64,000 nucleotides of DNA from Terribium retamae. Lineage in GTDB: Bacteria > Pseudomonadota > Alphaproteobacteria > Rhizobiales > Rhizobiaceae. A program made the position numbers and the translations under genes. Location: NCBI RefSeq assembly GCF_022347545.1, contig NZ_JAKREW010000016.1, positions 1-64,000 of the forward strand, given 5' to 3'. Below, piece by piece: positions 8,270 through 15,517 of this stretch (position 1 is its first letter; the number at the start of each line of letters is the position of its first letter). The notes beneath the pieces are model-generated. The model worked only from the letters and a program-made list of their open reading frames with translations, was not told the DNA's origin and searched no databases.

Positions 8270-11259
8270 GCCCGCGCCGTAATGAAACCGGCGGTCAGAT
8301 CGACCGCCTGAAGACCATCCGATTCACTTTCGACGGTGTGCCTTACACCGGCCATGCAGGCGACACGCTGGCTTCGGCCCTGCTTGCCAGCGGCGTCACC
8401 CTGATGGGACGCTCTTTCAAATATCACCGGCCGCGAGGCGTTCTGAGCGCCGGTGTGGACGAGCCGAACGCACTGGTTACCGTCCTGCGCGGCACTGCGC
8501 GCGAGCCGAACATTCCAGCCACGGCCATCGAGATTTATGACGGCTTGCGCGCTGAGAGCCAGAACCGTTTCCCGTCGCTGAACTGGGATGTCGGCGCGGT
8601 CAACCAGCTTGCAAGCAAGGTCATCGGCGCCGGCTTTTACTACAAGACCTTCATGGGACCCGTGATCGGGCCGCTGCAAGGTACCCGCTTCTGGATGTTC
8701 TGCGAGCATTTCATCCGTCGCGCTGCCGGCCTCGGTCGCGCCGGCACAGTGGCCGACGATGCCCGCTATGAACGCATGAACGCCTTCTGCGACGTGCTGG
8801 TGGTGGGTTCAGGCCCTGCAGGACTGATGGCTGCCAAATCGGCTGCCGATAGCGGTGCGCGCGTCATCCTGGCAGAACTCGATCCGCGTTTCGGCGGATC
8901 GGCCAACTGGTCCGGTGAAACCATCGACGGCGCGCGAATTGCTGACTGGGCGAGTGAAATCGTCAACGCCCTCAAGGGACGCAAGAACGTCCGCTTGCTG
9001 CCCCGCACCGCAGTCTGGGGCTATTACGACGGAAATACACTGGCAGCCCTTGAGCGCGTTTCGGATCACAAGGAAACCGCAGCACGCGGCGAGCCACGCC
9101 ATCGCCATTGGACCATCCGGTCCAAGTCGGTCGTACTCGCAACCGGCGCTTTGGAACGTCCCCTTGTCTTCCCGGGCAACGACAGGCCCGGCGTCATGCT
9201 GGCCGGTGCCGCGCAACGCTACACCAACCAGTTCGGCGTGATTCCAGGTGAAAAGATCACGCTCTTCACCAACAACGACACCGCTTACCAGGCAGCTGCA
9301 AGCCTCAAGAAGGCCGGCGCCAATGTCGCGACGATCGTCGATGTTCGCATCGACATCTCCGATCAGGCACGCGCGTTGGCGGCCTCGGCCGGCGCGGAGC
9401 TGATTGCGGGCCACGCAGTGTGTGAAACCGACGGCGGCAAGGCACTCAGCGGCATCAGGATCCAGCGGCTGGATCGTGCGAGCGGCACGCTGACCGGCGA
9501 ACCGCGCAGCATCCAGAGCGATTGCCTTTTGGTGTCAGGCGGATGGTCGCCGGTGCTGCATCTGGCCAGCCAGGCAGGTGCGAAGCCTGAGTGGGATGAG
9601 AAACTCCAGGCTTTCCTGCCGCCAAAGCCGACACAGAACTGGAGCGGCGCCGGTGCATTCACCGGGCGCCTTGCGACCGCCGACGCAATCCTCGAAGGCC
9701 ACGCAGCCGGCATTGCCGCCGCAGGTGGCAACGCACGGCTCATGGAGAAACCGGCAGTCGAGCCTGCCTCGGTCAATCCCGAACCGGCGCCGGTGTTCGA
9801 GATCAAGGCAAAGGGCAAGAGTTTCGTCGACTTCCAGCACGACGTTACCGCAGATGACGTGCGCCTAGCCCACCGCGAAGGGTTTATTTCGGTCGAGCAC
9901 TTGAAGCGCTACACCACGCTCGGCATGGCGACCGACCAAGGCAAGAGCTCGAATGTCCCGGGCCTCGCGATCATGGCCGAAGCGCTCGGCAAGCCTATTC
10001 CGGAAGTCGGCACTACACGCTTCCGTCCACCTTACACCGCCGTTTCCATCGGTTCGCTGGCCGCGGAACGCTATGGCGATCTCAAGCCTGAGCGACTGAC
10101 GCCGATGCATGACTGGCATCTTGCCCAGGGCGCCACGATGTACTCCGCCGGCCTCTGGTTTCGCCCCATGATCTACGGTCATGCCGGCGAAACGGTCGAA
10201 CAGGCCTATGTGCGCGAGGCCAAGGCCGTGCGCGAAACCGCAGGCATTGTCGATGTCTCGACACTCGGCAAGATTGCTGTTCAGGGCCCGGATGCAGCGG
10301 AATTGCTCGATCGGGTCTACACGAACATCTTTTCGACCCTACCGGTCGGCAAGGCCCGGTACGGGCTGATGCTGCGCGAAGATGGCTTGGCCTTCGACGA
10401 CGGAACCACATGGCGTCTCGGCCAGGATGATTTCCTGATGACCACCACGACGGCCAATGCCGGCAAGGTGATGCAGCATCTCGAGTATTTCCTTGATGTG
10501 ATATGGCCAGAATTGAAGGTCACCGTCACTTCCGTCACCGACGAGTGGGCAGGCGCGGCGATCGGTGGGCCAAAGGCGCGTGAAATTCTCGCCGCCTGCG
10601 TCGAAGACACCGCAGTGGACAACGCAGCGCTCCCTTTCATGGGCATCGTTCACGGCAAAATCGCCGACGTTCCGGTGATGATATGCCGCCTGTCCTTCTC
10701 GGGAGAAATGGCCTTCGAGGTCTACTGTGGCGCGGGGCACGGTACCCATGTCTGGCAAGCGCTGATCGATGCAGGCAAGCCGTTCGGCCTCGTGCCTTAC
10801 GGGCTGGAAGCGCTCGGCACGCTGCGCATCGAAAAGGGCCACGTCACCGGTGCGGAAATCGATGGCCGCACCACTGCACGCGACCTGCATCTCGACTGGA
10901 TGCTTTCGAAGAAGAAGCCCTTCATCGGCTCGGCCATGATGGATCGCGAAGGCTTGATTGCCGCCGACCGGCTGCAGCTCGTCGGCATCGTCGCACTCGA
11001 CAACCGGCCGCTCAACGGTGGCGCGCACATCGTCGAGGAACTAGACGAGGAGAATCCGCACGGTTCGATCGGCCACATCACGGCCTGTTGCTACGCACCC
11101 GCGCTCGGCAAATACATCGCGCTCGCGCTCGTTCAGGGCGGCAAGGGCCGCCGTGGCACGCGGGCCTATGTATCTGATCCACTTCGTAAGCGCTTCGGCC
11201 CCGTCCAGATTGTCAGCCACCACTTCTTCGACCCGGAAGGGACCCGCATGCATGGTTGA
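8266..11259 (+). CDS. soxA: Sarcosine oxidase subunit alpha
   Basis: The 997-residue large subunit starts with a ferredoxin-like N-terminal domain lacking cluster cysteines (about 15-105). A Rossmann NAD/FAD domain follows, with VVGSGPAGL near residues 179-187. The C-terminal half is GcvT and GCV_T_C (about 600-990), which binds tetrahydrofolate and captures the one-carbon unit. The length agrees with family members. The gene overlaps soxD by 4 bases at its start and soxG by 8 bases at its end, so the four subunits are made from one coupled message. Confidence 0.95.
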   Translation: MSPRRNETGGQIDRLKTIRFTFDGVPYTGHAGDTLASALLASGVTLMGRSFKYHRPRGVLSAGVDEPNALVTVLRGTAREPNIPATAIEIYDGLRAESQNRFPSLNWDVGAVNQLASKVIGAGFYYKTFMGPVIGPLQGTRFWMFCEHFIRRAAGLGRAGTVADDARYERMNAFCDVLVVGSGPAGLMAAKSAADSGARVILAELDPRFGGSANWSGETIDGARIADWASEIVNALKGRKNVRLLPRTAVWGYYDGNTLAALERVSDHKETAARGEPRHRHWTIRSKSVVLATGALERPLVFPGNDRPGVMLAGAAQRYTNQFGVIPGEKITLFTNNDTAYQAAASLKKAGANVATIVDVRIDISDQARALAASAGAELIAGHAVCETDGGKALSGIRIQRLDRASGTLTGEPRSIQSDCLLVSGGWSPVLHLASQAGAKPEWDEKLQAFLPPKPTQNWSGAGAFTGRLATADAILEGHAAGIAAAGGNARLMEKPAVEPASVNPEPAPVFEIKAKGKSFVDFQHDVTADDVRLAHREGFISVEHLKRYTTLGMATDQGKSSNVPGLAIMAEALGKPIPEVGTTRFRPPYTAVSIGSLAAERYGDLKPERLTPMHDWHLAQGATMYSAGLWFRPMIYGHAGETVEQAYVREAKAVRETAGIVDVSTLGKIAVQGPDAAELLDRVYTNIFSTLPVGKARYGLMLREDGLAFDDGTTWRLGQDDFLMTTTTANAGKVMQHLEYFLDVIWPELKVTVTSVTDEWAGAAIGGPKAREILAACVEDTAVDNAALPFMGIVHGKIADVPVMICRLSFSGEMAFEVYCGAGHGTHVWQALIDAGKPFGLVPYGLEALGTLRIEKGHVTGAEIDGRTTARDLHLDWMLSKKKPFIGSAMMDREGLIAADRLQLVGIVALDNRPLNGGAHIVEELDEENPHGSIGHITACCYAPALGKYIALALVQGGKGRRGTRAYVSDPLRKRFGPVQIVSHHFFDPEGTRMHG

Positions 11260-11839
11260 GCGTCTATCGCCACTGGAACCTGTCTATCGCTCCGGCTCGC
11301 ATGGCCGCTTCGAAGATGGCGTCGGCGTGATCCTGTCCGAGACACGCCCGGGCTCGATTGTCCAGGTTGCCTCTTGGCCGGGTGAAGAGGCGCGCGCCAT
11401 CGCCGCCATCCGCAAGGTGACAGGGCTTGGCTTGCCCGACGGTGCCGGCGGCGGTGTCGTTGACGGCGAAAAGGCAGCCTTCGGCTTTGCGCCAGGCAAA
11501 TTCACTGTTGTCGACGAGACGGAAGGTGTTGCCGCCGCACTCGCCAAGGCGATTACACCAACGATCGGTACCGTGACGGACCTGTCACATGGCCGCACGG
11601 CCATCCGCATCGAGGGTCCGGAAGCGGAATGGGTGCTGGCGAAATTCTTCGCCATCGACTTTGCGCTGACTGCCTTCCCGGTCGGTGCGGCCCGTTCGAC
11701 CACCCATCACGACGTTTTCGCCCAGATTCAGAGAACGGGCGGCGACCGTTTCGACATCTACGTCTTCCGCTCCTTTGCGCGCTCCTTCTGGAAGGCGCTC
11801 GGGCATGCGGCGGAAGAAGTCGGATTTGAGGTCGCCTGA
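11252..11839 (+). CDS. soxG: Sarcosine oxidase subunit gamma
   Basis: The 195-residue product (VERLSPLEPVYRSG near the start) is a partial GcvT-like fold, as in known gamma subunits. It caps the alpha-beta core of the complex. The ATG at 11252 lies inside the end of soxA and overlaps it by 8 bases. An open frame continues upstream, but those residues are soxA in another frame. The order B-D-A-G is the canonical operon order. Confidence 0.92.
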   Translation: MVERLSPLEPVYRSGSHGRFEDGVGVILSETRPGSIVQVASWPGEEARAIAAIRKVTGLGLPDGAGGGVVDGEKAAFGFAPGKFTVVDETEGVAAALAKAITPTIGTVTDLSHGRTAIRIEGPEAEWVLAKFFAIDFALTAFPVGAARSTTHHDVFAQIQRTGGDRFDIYVFRSFARSFWKALGHAAEEVGFEVA

Positions 11840-11854
11840 AATCGAGGAGCCGTC

Positions 11855-12241
11855 ATGGAATTCATCAATTCACCGGCGGCTAAGGTAGCGAAGCTTCCCT
11901 TCAGTCAGGCAGTGCGTGTCGGCGATATCCTCTATCTATCGGGCGCTCTCGGTAATGTACCGGGCAAGCCGGAGTTGGTGCCAGGCGGCGTCGAAGCCGA
12001 AACGCGCCAGACGATGGAGAACATCGGCACCGTATTGCGGGAAAACGGGCTTGGCTTCCCTGATATCTTCAAATGCACGGTCATGCTGGCCGACATGTCG
12101 AAGTGGAGCGATTTCAACCGGATCTATCTCGAATATTTCGATCCGGACCGTCTGCCGGCACGTTCCGCCTTCGGTGCGAACGGCCTGGCGCTGGGAGCGC
12201 AGCTCGAGCTCGAATGCATGGCCTATATGCCTGGGCGCTAG
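11855..12241 (+). CDS. RidA/YjgF family imine deaminase-like protein
   Basis: The 128-residue protein covers the whole Rid domain. The arginine needed for imine or enamine hydrolysis in E. coli RidA is kept as Arg103 in LPARSAF, and the acidic residue near the C-terminus (about Glu120 in LELECMAY) is also present. It starts 15 bases after soxG with a GAGGAG-like site, so it is probably the fifth gene of the sox transcript. A reasonable inference is that it clears reactive imines made by amine oxidation, but substrate evidence is absent. Confidence 0.85.
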   Translation: MEFINSPAAKVAKLPFSQAVRVGDILYLSGALGNVPGKPELVPGGVEAETRQTMENIGTVLRENGLGFPDIFKCTVMLADMSKWSDFNRIYLEYFDPDRLPARSAFGANGLALGAQLELECMAYMPGR

Positions 12242-12399
12242 CCGGTGAAACGCCTTCCCTTTGCCCGCAAAACTGGCCTTATGAAGAGCTCGTCCTGCCG
12301 CTAGGGAGAAATCGTCGGCGGCTCGATAGTTGTCGGAAGAATCGACGGCTTCGGCCGCCGCCGATTGACCGAAAGAGGCCGATACCCGACTTCGCCACC

Positions 12400-13842
12400 A
12401 TGGATACACAGACTTCCGCGACCACAGTCGGTCGCGTCGAGCCCCCGGACAGCGTTTCGCTGCTCATTCCGGTCACGGTTGCCTGTGGCGTCTTCATGAC
12501 CAGCCTCGACCAGAATGTGGTCGTTACCGCCCTTCCCGGTATCGGCGAAACGCTTGCCCGCCCGCCAAGCCAGCTCGGTCTGCTGGTAACCGCTTATGTC
12601 GCTAGCCTCATCATCATGATGCCGCTGGGCGGCTGGGCTGCAGACCGTTTCGGCCTGCGTAACGCCTATTGTTTCGCACTGATCGTATTCGGCGTCGCCT
12701 CGGCCCTGTGCGGCATCGCCAACGACATGTGGACACTGGTCGGCGCCCGCGCCCTGCAGGGATTTGGCGGCGCACTGATGGGCACTCTTGGCCAGATCGT
12801 CGTGCTGCAGAGCTTTCCGCGCAATCGCACGCTGAAGATCAACATGTACATCTCGCTTGCCGGCCAGTCCGGGCCCCTGGTCGGGCCACTCGTCGGCGGG
12901 GCGCTTACCACCTATATCTCCTGGCGCTGGATCTTCTTCATCAACGTGCCGCTGGCGCTGGCCGCGCTTCTGCTTGCGGCAACCCTGTTTCCGACAACAC
13001 GGAAATCGATCCGTACTCCTTTCGATTTTCCCGGCTTTGCCCTCGTCGGCGTCGGCATGGTGCTTCTCGTGCTTGGCATGGATTCCCTCGCCGCCAAGGA
13101 TATGGCGGGCAGCCTGATCGCAGCGCAGGTTGCAATCGCCGTCCTCTTACTGAGCTTCGCCGTCTTCTACCTGCTGCGGGCGCGCAATCCTGTCCTGGAT
13201 CTCAGGCTTTTGCGAATCCGCACCTTCCGCATCGCGTTCCTGACCGGTGGCGGCCTGGACACGATCGGCCTGAGCTCGGTCGTCTTCATACTACCGCTGA
13301 TGTTCCAGCTCGGATTCGGCATGAGTGCCGTTCACGCCGGGTCGCTGACGTTCATCGCGGCGGTCGGCTCATTGCTGGCGCGCTTTGTGATGCCCGCGAT
13401 GCTGAAGCGCTATGGCTTCCGCCGCGTTCTGGTCACCAATACGCCTATCGTCGCAGCTCTTGTCGCCGGCTTCGCTCTGATCCAGGCAACGACGCCGGTG
13501 TGGATCGTGCTGACCTATATATTCCTGTTCGGGGTATTCCGCTCGGTGCAGTGGGCCTCGACGGGAAATCTCGCCTACGCCGATATCGAGCCTGAACAGC
13601 TCGCCCGTTTCAGCGCGCTTTATTACATCCTCTGGCAGCTGGGGGTCGCGGTCGGGGTCGGCATTGCAGCAGCGGTCTTGTCATTCCTGGCAAATGCTGG
13701 AGGCCAGCCCTCAATCGTCGACTTCCAGATACTCTTCGTAATCGAAGCTTTGATCACGCTCTGCGCGCTGCTCGCCTATCGCCGGCTGACACCGCAGGAC
13801 GGCCAGAATGTGAGCGGCAATGTCGTGGCGAATAGTGAGTAG
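12400..13842 (+). CDS. MFS transporter, DHA2-like drug/solute exporter
   Basis: The 480-residue protein has about 14 hydrophobic segments, like the EmrB/QacA (DHA2) branch. The first-helix motif FMTSLDQNVVVTALPGI and the loop motif GGWAADRFGLR (MFS motif A) are visible. A soluble N-terminal stretch of about 20 residues precedes helix 1. The ATG at 12400 gives this normal layout; the upstream open frame runs back into the Rid gene. It is 158 bases downstream of the Rid gene and may or may not share the sox transcript. The exported substrate is unknown. Confidence 0.88.
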   Translation: MDTQTSATTVGRVEPPDSVSLLIPVTVACGVFMTSLDQNVVVTALPGIGETLARPPSQLGLLVTAYVASLIIMMPLGGWAADRFGLRNAYCFALIVFGVASALCGIANDMWTLVGARALQGFGGALMGTLGQIVVLQSFPRNRTLKINMYISLAGQSGPLVGPLVGGALTTYISWRWIFFINVPLALAALLLAATLFPTTRKSIRTPFDFPGFALVGVGMVLLVLGMDSLAAKDMAGSLIAAQVAIAVLLLSFAVFYLLRARNPVLDLRLLRIRTFRIAFLTGGGLDTIGLSSVVFILPLMFQLGFGMSAVHAGSLTFIAAVGSLLARFVMPAMLKRYGFRRVLVTNTPIVAALVAGFALIQATTPVWIVLTYIFLFGVFRSVQWASTGNLAYADIEPEQLARFSALYYILWQLGVAVGVGIAAAVLSFLANAGGQPSIVDFQILFVIEALITLCALLAYRRLTPQDGQNVSGNVVANSE

Positions 13843-13920
13843 GCAGTCGGCAGTCGAAGATTGCGAGCCTGGTTCTCTACAATAGACAATCGAGTAGCCG
13901 ACTGCCCATTGCCGACTGCC
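13842..13920. terminator. Repeat-rich convergent intergenic region, likely bidirectional terminator
   Basis: GGCAGTCGGC occurs at 13842-13851, and its complement GCCGACTGCC occurs twice, at 13897-13906 and 13911-13920. The arms can pair to a 10-bp stem in two alternative ways. The region lies exactly between the stop of the MFS gene and the stop of the nitroreductase gene, which converge. Terminator function is inferred from position; the duplicated arm suggests a short dispersed repeat. Confidence 0.45.
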
Positions 13921-14631
13921 TCACTCAACAAACTTCACCCACTCCTCCAGCGGCGCGCGATCGGTGCGGAAAGTGCTTTCCGGCTTTGAGGTGTCTTCAT
14001 GGCCAAGTGCCATGCCGCACACCACGATCTCCTCCTCGGAAATACCGAGCACCGGACGGATCTGCCTGTGATACGGTGCGAAAGCCGCCTGAGGACAGGT
14101 GTGCAAACCTCTCGCCCGCGCTGCGATCATGATGTTTTCCAGGAACATGCCGTAGTCAATCCAAGAGCCCTGGTTCAGGCGCCGGTCGATGGTGAAGATC
14201 ATGCCGACGGGGGCATCGAAGAAGATGAAGTTGCGGTCATGTTGCGCGCGCATCTTTTCGACCTCGCGCCGACCAATTCCCAGCACACCGTAAAGACCGA
14301 AGCCGTTGGCGCGGCGGCGTGTGAGGTAGGGTTCGAAGAACTGATCGGGATAGTAGCGATACTCGTCCCATTCCGCCTTTTCGGCACGAATGCCGGAATT
14401 CAGGATCGCATTGCTCAGCGTCTGTTTCACTTCGCCTTTTACGACATACACTTTCCACGGCTGCATGTTCGTGCCGGACGGTGCGCGCGAGGCAACCGTC
14501 AGGATGTCGCGGATCGTCGCATCATCGACTAAGTCGGGCAGGAAGGCGCGCACGGAGCGGCGCGAAATAATCGCCTCGTCCACCAGCGTCGTTTCGTCCG
14601 ACTTCGGGGTTCTGCTTTCCGGTGCCAGCAT
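13921..14631 (-). CDS. Nitroreductase family protein
   Basis: The 236-residue protein matches the nitroreductase fold, a homodimeric FMN enzyme using NAD(P)H. The N-terminal RRSVRAFLP motif and the following ASRAPSGTNMQPWKVYVV segment are the typical FMN phosphate and ribityl contacts. The ATG at 14631 is preferred; an extension to 14706 would add 25 residues without similarity. The 5' end lies about 180 bases from the GTG start of the divergent XRE-cupin gene, so both promoters probably sit there. The substrate (nitroaromatic, quinone or flavin) cannot be told. Confidence 0.88.
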   Translation of the reverse strand: MLAPESRTPKSDETTLVDEAIISRRSVRAFLPDLVDDATIRDILTVASRAPSGTNMQPWKVYVVKGEVKQTLSNAILNSGIRAEKAEWDEYRYYPDQFFEPYLTRRRANGFGLYGVLGIGRREVEKMRAQHDRNFIFFDAPVGMIFTIDRRLNQGSWIDYGMFLENIMIAARARGLHTCPQAAFAPYHRQIRPVLGISEEEIVVCGMALGHEDTSKPESTFRTDRAPLEEWVKFVE

Positions 14632-14813
14632 GGCAATCTCTTCAATGCAGGATTTCAGTAAGCACGTTCCCCCAACGCGCAGTCGCGGTGCCTTTGCATG
14701 AAGCACTAAAATACCGCAAGCAATTTCGTCTGGACTACCAGATCCTGCTTGATCTTTTCGCGCACTTGGCGTCTCATGAAATTCTAGCTGTTTTTTTCAC
14801 GAATGGTCGAACC

Positions 14814-15401
14814 GTGACATCACCTGCTGCCCAACCGGACGCGCAGACCGGCGAGCGCTTTCTCGCCGCGGACATTCGCGCGCTACGCAAGACACGAGGC
14901 CTGACCCTGGCCGAAATCGCTTTGAAACTCGGCCGTTCCGTCGGCTGGGTCAGCCAGGTCGAACGTGGCCTTTCGGTACCATCGCTCGGCGATCTGCGCG
15001 CCATGGCAGATTTGTTCGAAGTGCCGCTCAGTCTGTTCTTCAGCCATGACGTGCCGGAAGAAACCGAGCGGGGCGTGGTCGTGCGCGCCGGCCGTCGACG
15101 GTCGCTGGGTACCAGCGAATCGGGATTGGTGGAAGAGCTCCTTTCACCCGACCTCGGCGGCAGTTTCGAAATGCTGCGCTCGGAATTCGCACCAGGCGCG
15201 GAATTGAAGAGGGCTGCGACAAGACCGACCGAAGAGGCCGGCTATGTCACGTCTGGCATCTTCGAGATCGAGATCGACGGGGTCTGGCACACACTTGGCG
15301 AAGGCGACAGCTTTCGCTTTGCCGGCAAGCCGTTCCGCTGGAGGAACCCAGGGGCGGTGCCTGCAGTGGTGATCTGGGTGGTCTCACCACCGGTCTACTA
15401 A
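14814..15401 (+). CDS. XRE-family regulator with C-terminal cupin domain
   Basis: The 195-residue protein has a helix-turn-helix at about residues 20-75 (IRALRKTRGLTLAEIALKLG, then SVGWVSQVERG) and a cupin beta-barrel at about 120-195. In this class the cupin is thought to sense a small metabolite, often an amine or polyamine. The start is GTG at 14814: no in-frame ATG lies close to the helix-turn-helix, and residues upstream in this frame are low-complexity noise. It precedes the flavoprotein-HAD-aminotransferase operon by 116 bases and is its likely local regulator. Confidence 0.85.
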   Translation: MTSPAAQPDAQTGERFLAADIRALRKTRGLTLAEIALKLGRSVGWVSQVERGLSVPSLGDLRAMADLFEVPLSLFFSHDVPEETERGVVVRAGRRRSLGTSESGLVEELLSPDLGGSFEMLRSEFAPGAELKRAATRPTEEAGYVTSGIFEIEIDGVWHTLGEGDSFRFAGKPFRWRNPGAVPAVVIWVVSPPVY

Positions 15402-15411
15402 CGCGCAAATT

Positions 15412-15432
15412 CCGAAAATTGCAGTTTTTCGG
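15412..15432. terminator. Perfect 7-bp hairpin after the XRE gene
   Basis: CCGAAAA and TTTTCGG are exact complements around a 7-base loop, 10 bases past the regulator stop. The stem itself ends in T-rich sequence on the plus strand, so it may work as a terminator. It could instead be part of a regulator binding region for the next operon. Confidence 0.4.
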
Positions 15433-15460
15433 ACAAACCATGCGCCAAAATAAAGAGAGC

Positions 15461-15486
15461 GATCGGAGAACCGATCAAGCTTGATC
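15461..15486. promoter_or_regulatory. Nested palindromes upstream of flavoprotein operon, operator candidate
   Basis: GATCGG-AGAA-CCGATC (15461-15476) overlaps a perfect 14-bp palindrome, GATCAAGCTTGATC (15473-15486). They sit 31 bases before the first ATG of the operon and just downstream of an XRE-cupin regulator gene. Dimeric XRE proteins bind such dyads, so this is a plausible operator; binding is inferred. Confidence 0.45.
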
Positions 15487-15517
15487 TTATCCCATCAGGG
15501 AGATTGGGAGGAACAAA

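Noticed and set aside
15402..15517. Glycine riboswitch before the FAD-GcvT operon
   Set aside because: The gap is too short for the tandem aptamer and shows only simple dyads.
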